From: Carallia brachiata
Taxonomy: Eukaryota > Streptophyta > Magnoliopsida > Malpighiales > Rhizophoraceae
NCBI GenBank assembly: GCA_021464245.1
Contig: JADCRB010000067.1
Coordinates: 4,502,974-4,566,973, forward strand
Length of the DNA stretch: 64,000 bases
Direction: 5' to 3'
In this document: piece after piece, positions 48,446 to 60,874 of the stretch
Layout: the number at the start of each line of letters is the position of its first letter
Position numbering within the stretch: the first letter of the stretch is position 1
Position numbers and translations under genes: made by a program
The notes under the pieces: generated by a model
Seen by the model: only the letters and a program-made list of their open reading frames with translations
The model's database searches: none
Told to the model about the DNA's origin: nothing

Positions 48446-50027
48446 TCATGTATTGTACTATCCAATTTATATACCAAACGCACCCTTAAAGTCTATTAAT
48501 CTTTTATTCGAGTATTAGTAATTTTGTTCACATTTTTTGATCTTTCGAACTCCTTTTCTAACAGACAAAAGAAGAGAAATTTTATTTTGACTTTTTTTTT
48601 GTGAGTATAATTTATTCATGATGTTAAATCACATAATAAGTAAGATTCACTTGAATAAAAAAATTAAAAATAATATTTAAATGATATTAAATTATAAATT
48701 AATTTTACTAAAAAGAAAAGATTGAGTAAAATTAACAAGAACTACGAAAGAAATGCTCAAATAATTAATTGTGTTACTTCAAAATGCCAATGCCAATGTG
48801 AGTAAGTTAAAGATTTTAGTTATTAAATTTTTAATCGGTCAAATTTTAGTCACTAATGACAAAATTATCCAAATAAAGTGTTAAAATTAGCTCAAATGTA
48901 GATCCTCCTTACCTTTATTTTTTTTTTGTGCAATTCTTACCTTTAATTACATCTGACAACGACAAACAAAGAAATAAAAAGGGTCGAATTCTATTTGTAT
49001 TGTATCTAAATGGCATCACCAGATTAACAAATTGGACCAACATTTGAATTGATTTAGACGATTTTGTGGTTAGTGAGTTAAATTTCAACTGTTGTAGACT
49101 TTAATGACCCTGTAAATATATATATATATATGTGGCTGAGCATCGCCTTTCGGGACTGGATAAATATGCTAAAATCCACTTATAAATCACCCCAACATTA
49201 AGCATAGACTGGCTTTCCCAAACCCTTCTCTCTCATTTACCATTCATATATTTATTAGTATTGTGTTTAGCTTGATAAATTGAATGATTGAATCGCATCT
49301 ATTAAAAGCCTGCCAAATACCAACCCACACACACTTGTATAGGCCTGTGATTGAGTCAAAAACTTTAAAGTTGCAATCTTTAGTAGAAACTAAATTGAAT
49401 CCCTCTTAGGTTTCCATACACATAAAGATTAACATGGATCATATCCTGTGATAACATTTACCTCAGATAAGACATTCACTACTCTTCCATGTAAAATGAG
49501 TCACTAAGTAAAATCAAAAGATGTTAAAAATGGACAGTTAATCCTAAAAATTCTTATAAATTCATAACAAGTATGCAACTAACAATTGTGAATTAGATAG
49601 AAAAGATATAAAACAAGAAACAGCATATCAGAGAGTACACAACCATTAAATCTGCCAAGACTTATTAAGGCGGCATTAAGACTTAAGTAGCTTCAGCCTT
49701 TCACACAAAAACAGAATGTAATACAAACCACACATCCTGCACTAGTCAGTCAACGATAAGCAAAATGCGGTCAATGTTTAGATATGTAACTAAGCAGACT
49801 ATAACATTTCCGACAATCATGCCTACGACTTCTTGCACAGTTAAGCTTACAGTGATGTTCAAGAGTCTGTGATGAGTGGCGCTGATGGCATGAGACCTCC
49901 ATTCAGTCATGACCCGGATAGCTGACAATAGAAGAAGACCTCCGCATTACAAGTTAATCAATGTAAGGGATTATTGAAGCATAACATAGGCATGGAAGAG
50001 ATAAAGAAGGAATTACCCCCCCAGAAG
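48446..50027. other. Intergenic sequence and LNK2 3' flank
   Basis: AT-rich with no supported gene. The last several hundred bases (about 49650-50027) are the probable LNK2 3' UTR. A 60-codon open frame at 49746-49928 (-) lies inside it and has no recognised family. Confidence 0.45.
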
Positions 50028-53000
50028 TCAAAAGTGCATCTTTTCATTGAGAGGCTTCAAGCTCCCTGACCACTTGATCTGCAGGGCCACTGTTTGATCC
50101 ATTTCTGATATGTCGAAGCAACGGCTACTATTGCACTGACCAATAAAATGGGAATCAGTCAATGGGCACGAGCTTTTACATTCATGCTGAGAGAAGTTCT
50201 GCTCGCATTTTAGATTATCCGAAAGGCACCCCTTCAACAGTTTTGGTACCCCTGCTGTCTTGTGCTCAGACAGAAGCCTAGCAGAGACAGGTGACTCGGG
50301 TGTGCCGGGGCTTTCCTGACAAATCCAGAGGCCTATGGAAGAGTAACAGAGCCACTGTTCGGTCTATGGGATTTGTTTCTGTTTCCACTTCAGGCATCTC
50401 AAGATTCCTGTTCACCAGAATGAAACAAAAGTTGAAAAAGGAAATCTTATCAGCAAACAAAATTTTTAACAAGTTTTGTAACATTGTTTCATCAAAGAAC
50501 ATGCACAGAAAACAGGAGATCCCGATATTCTGCCAAAAGACACTCACTTAGCCTTTTCCTTCAAGCAAAAGTGATCCAATAAGATACAAGCACTGGAAAA
50601 CTTCATGCATCAGAACTAGCTCGAAGTGACAAACCTGTTATGACTAGCACCATCTTTTACAGCTAGTTGCCCATCCCTGCTGTCATTGTTGGTGCTGCTA
50701 GTATCACTAGCACATTGCCTCTCAATTGCACTTTGAGCCAACCGGAACAAGCTATCTCGTATACAGAGTCTAATTCTGACATCCAACTGTAGTAAAACAT
50801 AATAACGAACTCCATATTACTGTAGCAGGATAAAATAATCCACTTGCAAGTCATGCATACCTTTTCAATAATTTCCTGAAGCCGATATAATGTCATTTCC
50901 TCCACCAAATAGTCACTTAATTCCAGAAATATGCAATTGGAATTATCTTGTTCAATAGGCGAGCATGGGTCAAAAGAAGGAAGAGTGCTCAACTCATCAA
51001 CCTCTACACTGGCCCCATCAGCATTCTGTATTTCATTTTCAAGGGATATTTTTGACTGAGGGAGAGATCTCCACAGGAAACTTGATGAACAAACTGACGC
51101 TGTTTTCTCTGAATAGCAAGCATTGCCTGCATTTGCTGTCGTCTCCTCAACTTCTCAATCTTTTCCTGAGGTGTCATGGTCTGGGTTTTAATTGGAGATT
51201 TTGGCATCTTGTTTATGGGATTTGCATTACCTGAAGAAGCTTCAAAAGCAGAAAGTAAAGGCTGATGCTTGAATTCCCTTGACTGAATGTGAGACACCAT
51301 GGGCATGGCCGCATATGGATTTGTTATACCTCCATAAGCTGAAGGAGCCAAAAATGGATTAGACAACTGTTGGAACTGCCATAATTGATGTCCAGGTATC
51401 TGCCTCTGTTGACCGAGAACTGGTGAGGGGGAAGACTGGAGCATGGGTGCTGAATATTGATCTTTAAAATGACCGGATGCGTTTCCAGATGAAGACCAAT
51501 TACAATACAGATGTTGGTGTATTGTATTGTCCAACTTTTTCCGACTATTTGAGAGTTTCTTTTGCTTATAGTCCTGTTTCAAACAAACATGAAGCAAATT
51601 ACTAACAAAGTCACCTCTCAGAACTTCTGGATCAATGGTAAACAGAGTTAGAAGGAGACAAGTGGAACTTCAGTTTCACACTTATTCATAAGGATTTCTA
51701 CACACGAGTCAGTCAGTTGTATGTCATAAAATGGGCCATTATAGAAACCATAATATTTCTTCCATACAGAAAAAGGGTAACACAATTTTTCATCTTACTC
51801 AGTTGGGTGGTGTTCTTGTTTGCTTCTCTCAAAGTAAACACAAAAGGTAAAACAGAAAACATCTAAGGGATAATCCAGAATAGCTTTGATTTGAAAGCAC
51901 AAAAGACACGCAACACCATTGTTTTAAAGATATACCAAATAGCAGCAGCAGATATCAGTAATAACTTGCTGCAGAGTCTTAAGATTTTGTAAAGAACATA
52001 CGGAGATGTAGGTATATTATATTTGCCAATTCATTACGTATATTATATTTGCCAATTCATTGGAAAGTCCTACATTTTCTGTTGTAAAGTGTGAGTTTTC
52101 AGAGCTGTTCCTTCCCATGTTGGTCAAATCTGTCTGCAAAAAGCCATAAAAGACGAACAACCATTCACTTTTTGTTTTTGAGCATGTAGCATGAATGTTA
52201 AATTATTTAAAAGAGGAAAGGGTTAACTTTTGATACCAGCTCCTTTGCCGGAGGTTTACTGTCATCTCCAACACTCTGTTCATTATTCAAAACTCCATCT
52301 GCATTCTGAAGACCATGACATACAGGGTCATTCCCTTTCCCATGGCCAAGGGCAAAAGGCTGGGCATCTTCTTGGACATACTCTGTCTTCATAACAAAGC
52401 TCCCAGATGTATTCCTTAGAGCCTCTAACCCCAAATTAGAAGATTCCACAGATAGGGGACAGGATTTTGCTGAGATGTTGGTTACATCTTTAGAAGAAGA
52501 CCATAGCTCATCAGCATTAGCAAGATTTTCATTGCCAAATATTGTATCATCATCGCTGCAAGATATAACTTGTGAGGATATTGAGTCAGATGGGCATCAT
52601 TGCAAAAGAAAATGAAAGTTGGGTATAAGACACTATTTGGAGGATTGAACACAAGGATCCTTCCACAATCGGACAATCTCACCTATCAATTGTATGTTTC
52701 TTAAAAAAGTTGTACCAAGTGAAAAAACAAAGTTTGTTGCACTTTTGTTTCCCTACAAAAAATGTGATGGTATGTAAACAAATAGAGCAAGCAACATAAA
52801 GTTTCAGAAAATTTCTTCAGTTATTGAAGGGTGAAATCATTAGAAACGTAGGTGACTAGATGCCACAGATTCAAGTTAGAAACATCAGTTGTTCAGTCTC
52901 TCCATGAAAATAAAACTTATCCATATACAACCTAATACGGATTTCTGAATTGAAGATGGGCAAATTAGACTAGAGTCACACAAAGACTAAGGCAATGTTT

Positions 53001-55563
53001 CAATAAAGTATTAAAATTTTTTAAATAAAATAAAATTAAAAAAAAAAAAAAAAAAAAGACATTGTGCTTACCTAAAAATTTGATCAAGATCATCAAAACT
53101 TCCAATGTTAGCCCAACCGTAATCAGAAAAATCCCCTTCTTCTTTAGCTTCATGGGGATTTTGAAAGATTCCAGACTCTTGATTCAGTTGAGCTGTCTCT
53201 GCTGAATAAAAAAAAAAAAAAAAAATTTGATTGATGGTGTGCAGGTTCTCTGTACCAAATTAAGAGCATAACGTCTTACCATTTCCATAGGAACCAAGTT
53301 TTGTAAATTCAATCAGACTGTTGGACACTGAAGAATCCAATGAATCCTGATTGGTTTTGGCAGTATTAGACGAAGGCAAGTTAGACCAGGATAGAATGCC
53401 AGGCACTGAGGAAGAGGTTCCTCCACACAGATTAAGGTTTGAACTGCTATCCAGCTTTCTTCCATGGAAATCAACTTTAGCATCAGACAACTTCAGCTCA
53501 GTAGACTTTATGCTACCGGCTCCTTCACTCCATTGCTTCTTTTTGCAATAATCTTCAGTTGCCTCTGGATAAGGCACAATATGGTCATCGCTCTCACCAG
53601 CCTTGTCCCATATTATATTAGTAAGCTGCAAAAGCAAGAGTGCCAAGTGCCATTATCACATATAATATTAACAAGAATGATGCACCATTACCGGTTGATC
53701 TTCAAGCAGTCATAAGCAAGCAAGTTCACATTTCAAATGTGTCGTGAATAAAGCCACTAAACCCTTGGATGATTACCAATCTAAGTGAGAAAATTGGGAA
53801 TGATAAAAATAATAATACACCAACTCAAAAGACACAAGCATTGACGTGGTTCAGCAAATCCAGCCTATGACCACAAACAAAGTGATCGGAGATATTGCCT
53901 TCATCCACAAACAAGGTGATCGATGATATAGCTTACGTCCCCAGACTAGGCAACCAAAAAAATTTCACTATGAAAATAATAGGAGATTACAAGTCGAACA
54001 AAATTGATTCTAACCCAAAGTCCACATATGCCCTATTAGCTCTCTGCTCACACCCTCCTTTTTCTTTCAATAAAACTAAAACAACTGTCGTTTTTGAATC
54101 AAATAATGTCTCTGGCTATTTATAAAGCTAAAAGCTGGAAAGTGAAAAAGTGGTCACTGAAGCGATCTTCCAGAAAATTTTCATGCTTTCTAAAATTCAA
54201 AAGCTCGCATTGATGGAGGCATGCCAGCAGCATGCAGTTTTGATTTGATCCATTGTACACATGAATTGTATGTATAGCGAAACGAATAATGGAGAATTAA
54301 CAGATGCATCGCGTGGTTTTGTCCATTTCATGAACTCGGCCCCCATGCATTTTTCTTTATGCATTAAATGGGAGAGGATACTCAGCTTTCTGGACTTTCA
54401 TAACCGCCTTTCCAACAATGTAATCTATTCTTATCCGAATGATCCAATTGAGTAGCACACTTTTTCTCTTAACAATTCAAGCCTAATGTAAACAATTGGA
54501 AGCAAAAACTAGCTCATTGTTCCTATTTGTGTGTAGGTGAGTACTTATGTTGGGAAGAGATGAAAAGTTCATGGAACAAAATTTAAAGTCAAGATCCTTT
54601 CAAAAAGGAAAACTTCAGAAATAAAATTTTTTTAATAAGCTTGTCATCTCCTCTCCACCTTTGTGCAGAAATTTGGCAGGGTCAATGCAAGTTCTCGAGA
54701 GGTTACGCATTATGCAACAATCAAAACGAAAAACAACAAACAGTCTCGTCCTTCCGGCACAACTGGAGGGGACATTCTAATTTGAATCTCTTAGTTCTGT
54801 TCTCGAGTCTTTGTGACTTTGTTATCCTATCCTGGCCTTTCGGCCTCTCTTGTAATTTAAAAAAAAAAAAAAAAAGAAGAACAAAGAATATGTGCTAGTT
54901 ATGCATTGGTGATTTAGCCCTTAACTCTGACAATTATTTGCAGAATTACAAAAAACCACTCTACAAAGGGAATAGAACGACGATCTATGCATTTCAAACA
55001 AACAATACAAGCAAAGCCGCCAATTATATTCAAAGATTGGCCTCAATTTTTCCAAGTCAAAAATTACGAACTAAGCAGGAAACCAGAGGAAATTTGACCT
55101 TCTTACATAGAACAAAACTGAGTTCTTGTAATGATTTCACACCAACACTAAAAAGGGCGTCCCAAAGGTTTACACACGAAGTCTTAAAGAAACTGTTTCT
55201 AGAATTCGAACATGTCATCAGATCACAATGAAATAAATTTTCCGTTACAATAAAGTTTATCCTTCCATTACAACGACACTAAATAATAAAAAAATAAAGA
55301 TAAATATCATTAAAAAAATTGTCATAAAAATTTAAGAGAATTTTTAAATTTTAAAATAATACTAAATTTACGTAAGATTTAGTTATAAAAATCTTGCCAC
55401 GTCACCAGACAACTGAATTGTAAAATCGTAAAAAAAATCTTAGTTCTATATATTAGTACTCATAATAAAAAATTAGAAATATAAAAAAGAGAAGCGGAAA
55501 ACAGAGGGAGAAAGAGTTTGATAAAGTAACTGAGATTACCTCTTCGTCGTTCCAATCAAACAT
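50028..55563 (-). CDS. LNK2: LNK2-like circadian transcriptional coactivator (two frameshifts)
   Basis: LNK proteins are recruited by RVE8-type MYB factors to activate evening clock genes in the nucleus. Eight coding exons on the minus strand are inferred: 55563-55540, 53625-53280, 53201-53072, 52555-52237, 52133-52038, 51573-50861, 50786-50635 and 50407-50028 (2,160 nt, ~719 residues if in frame). Diagnostic parts are the opening MFDWNDEE-LTNIIWDKA, the conserved DYGWANIGSFDDLDQIF (exon 3), DYKQKKLSNSRKKLD (exon 6 start), the basic coiled stretch EKIEKLRRRQQMQAMLAIQRKQRQFVHQV, and VRIRLCIRDSLFRLAQSA (exon 7). Exon 6 lacks one A in an A-run (T5 at 51049-51053 on the plus strand), and exon 8 has one extra C in a C-run (GGGG at 50307-50310). 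These would truncate the protein or reflect assembly errors. Exon 3 has a NAGNAG acceptor (53204-53199). Confidence 0.85.
52012..52061. repeat. 26-bp-period direct duplication at LNK2 exon 5 donor
   Basis: A 24-base sequence beginning GTATATTATATTTGCC occurs twice, at 52012-52035 and 52038-52061. On the minus strand the inferred exon 5 donor (TATAC|GTAATG) sits exactly at the junction of the two copies. The intronic copy ends in CTACAT and has no GT. Confidence 0.7.
53800..54130. mobile_element. Unclassified repeat in LNK2 intron 1
   Basis: GACGTGGTTCAGCAAATCCAGCC followed by repeated AACAAAGTGATCG / AACAAGGTGATCGATGATAT blocks and CCCCAGACTAGG resembles a common plant transposon-derived repeat. 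I cannot fix its ends or class. Confidence 0.35.
54640..54875 (+). mobile_element. Poly-A-tailed retroposed segment in LNK2 intron 1 (possible)
   Basis: A non-AT-rich stretch ends in GGCCTTTCGGCCTCTCTTGTAATTT followed by 17 A residues (54859-54875), like the 3' end of a retroposed transcript or LINE. No recognisable protein domain is present. Confidence 0.3.
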
Positions 55564-55925
55564 AGCTAAAGAAAGAGCAAACAGATCTCAGAGCAATGAT
55601 TCAGATCGAAGACACGGCCGAAGATTGTCCCAAACATCGCCAGTTTCTCAGAAATCTTAACAAAAAGAACAAAACAGAGTTACTGTTTGAAAGATAACTG
55701 CAAAGTCAAAAGAGTCTCAAATTAAGAAACCACCAAAACGCAGGTTTGCACTCATGAACAAAATTAACCTAATTAAAGAAAAAAAAAAGAGAGAGAGAGA
55801 GAGAAAAAAAATGCCAAACAGCATTACTGCAAGCATAAGAAGTTGTCTTTTTTTTTTTTTTTTCTCTCCATGGAAACAAAGAGAGGAGGGAAAAAAAATG
55901 GTGGGGGCCCGCGTCGCGTGAGAGC

Positions 55926-55931
55926 CACGTG
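55926..55931. promoter_or_regulatory. G-box in LNK2 promoter
   Basis: The palindrome CACGTG (context GCCACGTGAA) lies about 360 bp upstream of the LNK2 start codon. G-boxes are bound by light-signalling bZIP/bHLH factors, which fits a light-induced clock gene. A (GA)n run at 55789-55803 and a poly-T run near 55850-55863 lie between it and the gene. Confidence 0.5.
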
Positions 55932-56562
55932 AATGGGTGGGATGTTTGGTTGGCGCGTGGGATGGGGGAAGTGGGGACACTATCTGAAAAAGTCTTCCAA
56001 AGTAGTGGTTCGGAACAAAGCTGATCTAATGCTGGAATTTGATTGGATAGTGGGGGGAAAAATGGTTGGCTTTTGAATTTCATTTGCATTTCATTTCATG
56101 AGAAAGTTCTGTGATGTAGGGCCCACGCGGGACCTAAATTGTGGCCGAGGTTGCCTCGCGGGTTTCTGAACAGGCGGTGGGACCAGCAACCTTATAACGA
56201 TTTATTATCCATAGCGCCTTTATTTTTTTAATAAAAAAAATGTTTGCAACTATGCAATTATAATTTTTGTGTGTTGAGGAAAATTTTAAATTATCCACGT
56301 TTTTATTTAATTTTTTTTATAATAAAAGCATACCATACGAATATTAGTAGACTCCAGTATAACTCTATTGTACTATATTATAATAATTATTGAATCTAAA
56401 ATTTAATCGTCGGTCCATCAATTCGTGAAGTCTATTAAATAAGAAAACTCGTATGTTAAAATATGAGAGGGGGAATGGTAACGCAGAAATTTGAATATAA
56501 ATTAATTATATAAAATATATGTAACGTTATCACTTTACTTTATTTAAATTTAAAGAAAGTGA

Positions 56563-56765
56563 ATAAAAAAATAAAAAATAATTCAATAATTATAATATTA
56601 TAATTGATAAAAAATAATGATTAAAAAATTGTGAAAAAAATAATACATAATAATTTATGAAAAAAAAAAATTAATTATTTAAATTAATAAAAAATAAATA
56701 AATAATAAATAAAATTTTTTTTTTTTTTCCTTTTTCATTGAAAAATTCCCAAACAAAGCATTAAA
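56563..56765. repeat. AT-rich dispersed repeat, copy 1
   Basis: It matches 60190-60395 in the same orientation: AATATTATAATTGATAAAA, a run of G-AAAAAAATAA, TAATTATTTA, and an end in CAAACA after a T-rich stretch. Similarity in AT-rich DNA is weaker evidence, but the order of blocks agrees. Confidence 0.45.
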
Positions 56766-59700
56766 TTAGCACATCTAGCAATAGTTGTTGAAGTGATTAA
56801 CAACTTTCTTTTCGAGTAGAAAATTATGAATTGGAAGTCAGTACCAAGTTAAACAGTGAATATATGTACGGACGGTGCGAATATTCAAGTGTTATTTTAT
56901 TTTTCCTGAATTAGTATTTTTCTTGCGCAGCGACAATTTTATACAACAGGACTTAAGGTGTCAACGCTACTTCTTAATTTTCTGAAAAAAAAAATTATTG
57001 ATAAAATAATATAACAACGTGATAATAAGCATAATAGTTCCGGTAAAAAAAAATTTTATTAATTCATTTTAACTAAAATTAGAACTTGAAACTATCAGTC
57101 TCAAATTTATAATTCTTTGATAGTACATTTACGTTTAATATATTTCTTCAAAGGTCTTGAAAAAGTATTAATTGTGACATAAAATAATTTATTAATTTCA
57201 CAATTCTTTGAAACTGGTGTCCAACAGTTTGAAGATGCAAGAAATAAGGGCATATACATGAAATCGAATCCCATCTATTTGTGCCCCAATCACTTCAGTT
57301 AGGTCAGAATCTCTTGAAAATTATATGTTTTTTTTTTCGAGATCCTTGAAAATTATATGTTAAGAATTCATATGTTTGCGTATTTGAATTCTCAATACAT
57401 CACCGTAAATTTATAATTCAAACGATATTAACAGTATATCAATAAATATAAGGTCGAGAGTTCTAACTTTTAATTTCTCTAACTGTCCTATTTTTTCGTA
57501 ACTAGTTGGTCTAAATTTAAAAAACAAAATCTCAATACATCATAGCAACCAACGGTGGCTGCAGTCTGTAGATTTGGCCATTAATTTCGTGTTTGAGACC
57601 AATGTTCCTATAGTTAACTGTAACGAAAATCAATGGAATTAAGCGCCGGTCAAATAGATCTCAAAAAAAAAAAAGCACCGGTAAAATATCTGGAAATGTT
57701 GACTTTCTAAGAGTTAAGTTTGTATACAAATTGTAAGAAAAAAGAAAGCAGAAAAAAATAATGAATAAGAAATTTTTTTTTATAATTAATGTACGTAGAT
57801 AAAATAAATATGACAAAAAAATAAATAAAAAATATATTTTATTGTTTGAGTATTGTGAGAAAGTGGAGTTTTATTGTTTAGATATTGTGAGAAAGTAGAG
57901 ACATAAATTCATACATTTGGAATCACCCTTTTATTGTCCTTTTTTTTTTTCAACTTTTTTAAACTTAAGTCAACTGATTGAGAACATATGGAGGTCAATA
58001 ATTTAAACTTTTAATTTTTTATTTATTAGTATATTATCAATAGTATTTAAATTATAAATTCATATATCCTTTTATTGTCATTGTAAGGGAAGTTTTTCTT
58101 TTTATTATTTTTTTTTTTTTTACTTTGACGGGATTGACAGCAAGGATAATGGAATTTAAAAAAAAAAAGTCATTTTGCGCGAAATGTCATTTTTCGAAAG
58201 GAGCATTTTTGTTGGAAAGTAGTCACAGTAATTAATCATGATAAGATTTTTTTAATTTGACTTAACTTTTACATTTGTTAAATTAATTGAATATTAATGA
58301 AAGAAAAAAATAAACAAATTTTAAAAGAAAATAAGTTAAAATAAAAAATAAAATAAATTTGTGAGACATAAAATTATGTGTGAATAAGTATAGTGAATCC
58401 TTATATTTAGAGAGAGACAAACAGATGAATTATTGTAAGGTTAAGGTAGTACTGTTTTCCCATGGTTATTTTGGTATTTTTTATGATAGATATTGTTAAT
58501 TTAAAAAAAGAATACCCTCTTAACATATGGTTAGTACGCATAAATTAGTAAAAAACGGTAGCTTCATCAATTCTTTGGACCCCGCTCACAGGGTTGAGCA
58601 ATTACTTGAAGAGACATACTTAATGAGATTTTTTGAATAGAGATATTAATTATTAGATAATTAAATTTAAAAAATTAAAAAATTAAAAATATTATTAAAT
58701 AAATTTTATAATTACTTTAATATTATTCAAAATACAGAATCAAAACCGTAGCTTGAGAAGAAAACAAAATTGGTAGCAACCCTGAGATACTGGGTTGGCC
58801 CATACCTTTGTTCCAGATTAAAACAAATCGGTAAAACATTATTGGGCCATGAAGATTCACTCCCACTCCACGCTAATTACATAACCTGTAACAGAGAAAT
58901 TCTGAAGTTTTATTAGTATTAGAGTTGTCTTTGCTTCTATATAAAAAATACGAGTATCTTCAAAATGAAATGTTTCGATGTCTTTGTTAGAGAGAAAATT
59001 AAGAAAAAAATAAAAACAAAAGTGCATTTGCCTAAAAAATTAGAAACTACGAGGGGTTTATTTATGTCTAAATCGAAAGTAATGAAAGAAAAATTGCAAA
59101 ACGAGCGAACCACTAGGGAGTTTATGTGTCATTGCCTAATGTCCCGCTTCGATTTGTTTGGATGTGATTTAGGCGAGTTCAAATGCTTGAAGAGCGTATT
59201 TACCGAAACAAATACGATTACCTCTGAATATTAATTCAAGTGGTTACCGGTCTTACTGAACAAAGATACCTACTACACTCCTCTTTTATTCTTCTTTGTA
59301 TATGTTTAATCTTCTTATAAGACCAAAAAAAAAAAAAAGAGACAGTCTCTCTTTTTATGCTTGTATGCTTTTTGAAAAATTATATTTCTAATAGGCCAAT
59401 TGAAAAACAATAAAACTCTAGAAATTTGTAGTTTTAACTGAAGCATCAATAAAAAAAAAGAGATTTTTTTTTTTTTTTTTGGAGGAAAGAAAAAGAGAAG
59501 AGAATTTGATATCGCTGATTCTATGCACATCGTATCATAGCCTTTATGAATTAAAAGTTTTTTATTTAATTATGAAATTCACTGACAAGAATGATTTGTA
59601 TTTTATCCACACTTCCCTAATGGATTTGCAAATGACGAGGGTGTTAGAGTTTAATAATTGACTATGTGATTTTTGGATTTAATGAATAAACATGTATCGG

Positions 59701-60189
59701 TCCTTAATTAAGGTAAAAGGTATTCCCAGTCTTAAATTTTATGAACAAATTATAAAGAAGCCCTGCCTGCAATCAATAAAACTACTTCCCATTAACCAAA
59801 TACTTGATGTAATTTTTTAAATGAAATCATCGTATATCAGAGTGATATATATTATTGGATAGATGAATTTAAAAAAATAATAAACTGTTTAATATCGTCA
59901 AATACAATAATATGACTACTTCAATACTAAAACAGCAGTAATAAATATAAGAATATAAAATCTTAATATTATGTGTAATTGGGTTAAGCTCTTGTTAGTA
60001 TCTAACATGTATATAAGAATTAATGTTGATATATAATAAAATTAAAATTGATGTGTAATAAATTAAAAAAAAGAATATAAAAGTAATCAAATATCTGCAT
60101 TACCCTTCGTGGCCATTTGGCCACGACCTTCTAACAAAACTCTTTTGAGATTAAAAGAATAAGGCTGTAATTCCATAGCGAGGATATGA

Positions 60190-60395
60190 GTAAAAAGTGA
60201 ATTAAAAAAAATTAAAAATAATATAATAATAATAATATTATAATTGATAAAATATAATAATTAGAAAGTTATGAAAAAAAAAATAAATAGTAATTTATTA
60301 GAGAAAAAATAAAAGGTAATTATTTAGATATATAAAAAAATAAATAAAAAAAATAGTAAAAATTTTCTCATAAAATTTTGTCAAACATGGGGTAA
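60190..60395. repeat. AT-rich dispersed repeat, copy 2
   Basis: Partner of 56563-56765, with blocks in the same order and the end AAAATTTTGTCAAACATG. Confidence 0.45.
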
Positions 60396-60677
60396 GAGAG
60401 AGAAAAGACATAGAGAGATTAGGCAAAATATTCTCATTCAACTTGCTCGCATGTGCACATGTTTAACTTGTTTTTATACTTCTTCTTTTTGTTTTTTGTT
60501 TTTTCTGGTCCTAATCAATGATTGTCAATGGAATATCTTGTAACGTCTACTCTAATCACAATGCTCCCAGAGCGCAGCCCCTAACAACTACGAGGCTTCA
60601 AAATTGCCACGTGTATTATTTCCAGCTCATCACAACTCCATATGTATCAAAGTGACTCCAGAGAGAGAAAGTGTTTG

Positions 60678-60874
60678 TATATTAATTTTTAATATGTTTA
60701 TTAATATTTTAAATAAAATAAAATAAATAATTTTTATAATAAAATTGATAATATTTATAATAAAAAAATAATAATTTTAAATTTTTATTATAAAAATTAT
60801 TAATGTTATTATAAAAATAATAATAATTATTATATTTAAAATATCAATAAAAATATTAAAAATCGAAATATATA
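60678..60874. mobile_element. Fold-back MITE-like element
   Basis: The left arm TTTTTAATATGTTTATTAATATTTTAAAT pairs with the right arm, which in reverse complement reads TTTTTAATATTTTTATTGATATTTTAAAT. The interior continues to pair around TTTTAAATTTTTATTATAAAA. The whole segment can form a long imperfect hairpin. Confidence 0.6.

Noticed and set aside
57683..57691. Evening element AAAATATCT as a LNK2 control site
   Set aside because: It is about 2.1 kb upstream of the LNK2 start in AT-rich DNA, where a 9-base AT-rich match is likely by chance.
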